5,939 nucleotides of DNA from Thiobacillus sp. (GTDB lineage: Bacteria > Pseudomonadota > Gammaproteobacteria > Burkholderiales > Thiobacillaceae). Position 1 is the stretch's first letter. The number at the start of each line of letters is the position of its first letter. This document shows positions 5,890 to 5,939 of this stretch, one piece after another. The DNA lies in contig JAABQU010000041.1 of assembly GCA_011391285.1 (NCBI GenBank), forward strand, positions 1-5,939. Direction: 5' to 3'. The notes under the pieces were generated by a model. The model was not told the DNA's origin, ran no database searches, and worked only from the letters and a program-made list of their open reading frames with translations. A program made the position numbers and the translations under genes.

Positions 5890-5939
5890 TTACCAGCGAG
5901 CCAGTATGGTACGCCCGCCGGTCACCTTCTGGCCAATCG
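5890..5939 (-). CDS. psd: Phosphatidylserine decarboxylase, C-terminal end only
   Basis: The reverse strand carries an open frame from the window edge to TAA (5890-5892), ending in GQKVTGGRTILARW. The pattern 'G..V..G.T.LA' closes bacterial phosphatidylserine decarboxylases, in the pyruvoyl-bearing alpha chain. Psd converts phosphatidylserine to phosphatidylethanolamine at the membrane. The position 12 nt before pssA agrees with the common betaproteobacterial order psd-pssA. Only 15 codons are visible and the self-cleavage site is outside, so the call leans on context as much as on sequence. Confidence 0.7.
   Translation of the reverse strand, partial: IGQKVTGGRTILARW

Overview
The window is a stretch of GC-rich chromosome from a proteobacterium. 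A betaproteobacterium (Rhodocyclales/Nitrosomonadales type) is the best guess, for two reasons: the order psd-pssA-leuA, which is the tail of the ilv-psd-pssA-leuA block common in that class, and the character of the proteins. Nothing suggests a phage, plasmid or insertion sequence, and no rRNA, tRNA or CRISPR array was seen.

Layout. At the left edge is the start of a TrmH/SpoU-type RNA methyltransferase gene, read leftward (1-180, the rest lies outside). A 282-bp divergent spacer follows. Then come two rightward genes: a glycosyltransferase that I recognise as the selenosugar synthase SenB family (463-1422), and a full-length orthologue of E. coli YcaO (1511-3229), 88 bp apart. The rightward pair meets a leftward block head-on across a 119-bp spacer rich in inverted repeats. 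Read in its own direction, the leftward block is psd (only the last 15 codons are in the window), pssA (CDP-diacylglycerol-serine O-phosphatidyltransferase) and leuA (2-isopropylmalate synthase). About 200 bp separate pssA from leuA. That gap holds a 29-codon ORF with seven leucine codons, a candidate leuA leader peptide, and a TATAAT box close to leuA.

How the genes work together. Psd and PssA are consecutive membrane-lipid enzymes: PssA makes phosphatidylserine and Psd decarboxylates it to phosphatidylethanolamine. LeuA starts leucine synthesis and is linked to them only by position. SenB is expected to join selenium from selenophosphate to a UDP-activated sugar. Its usual partners, an EgtB-like SenA and a SelD-like SenC, are not in this window; a YcaO follows instead.

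The points most worth following up are the senB-ycaO pairing and the leucine-rich ORF in front of leuA. The remaining genes look intact and ordinary.
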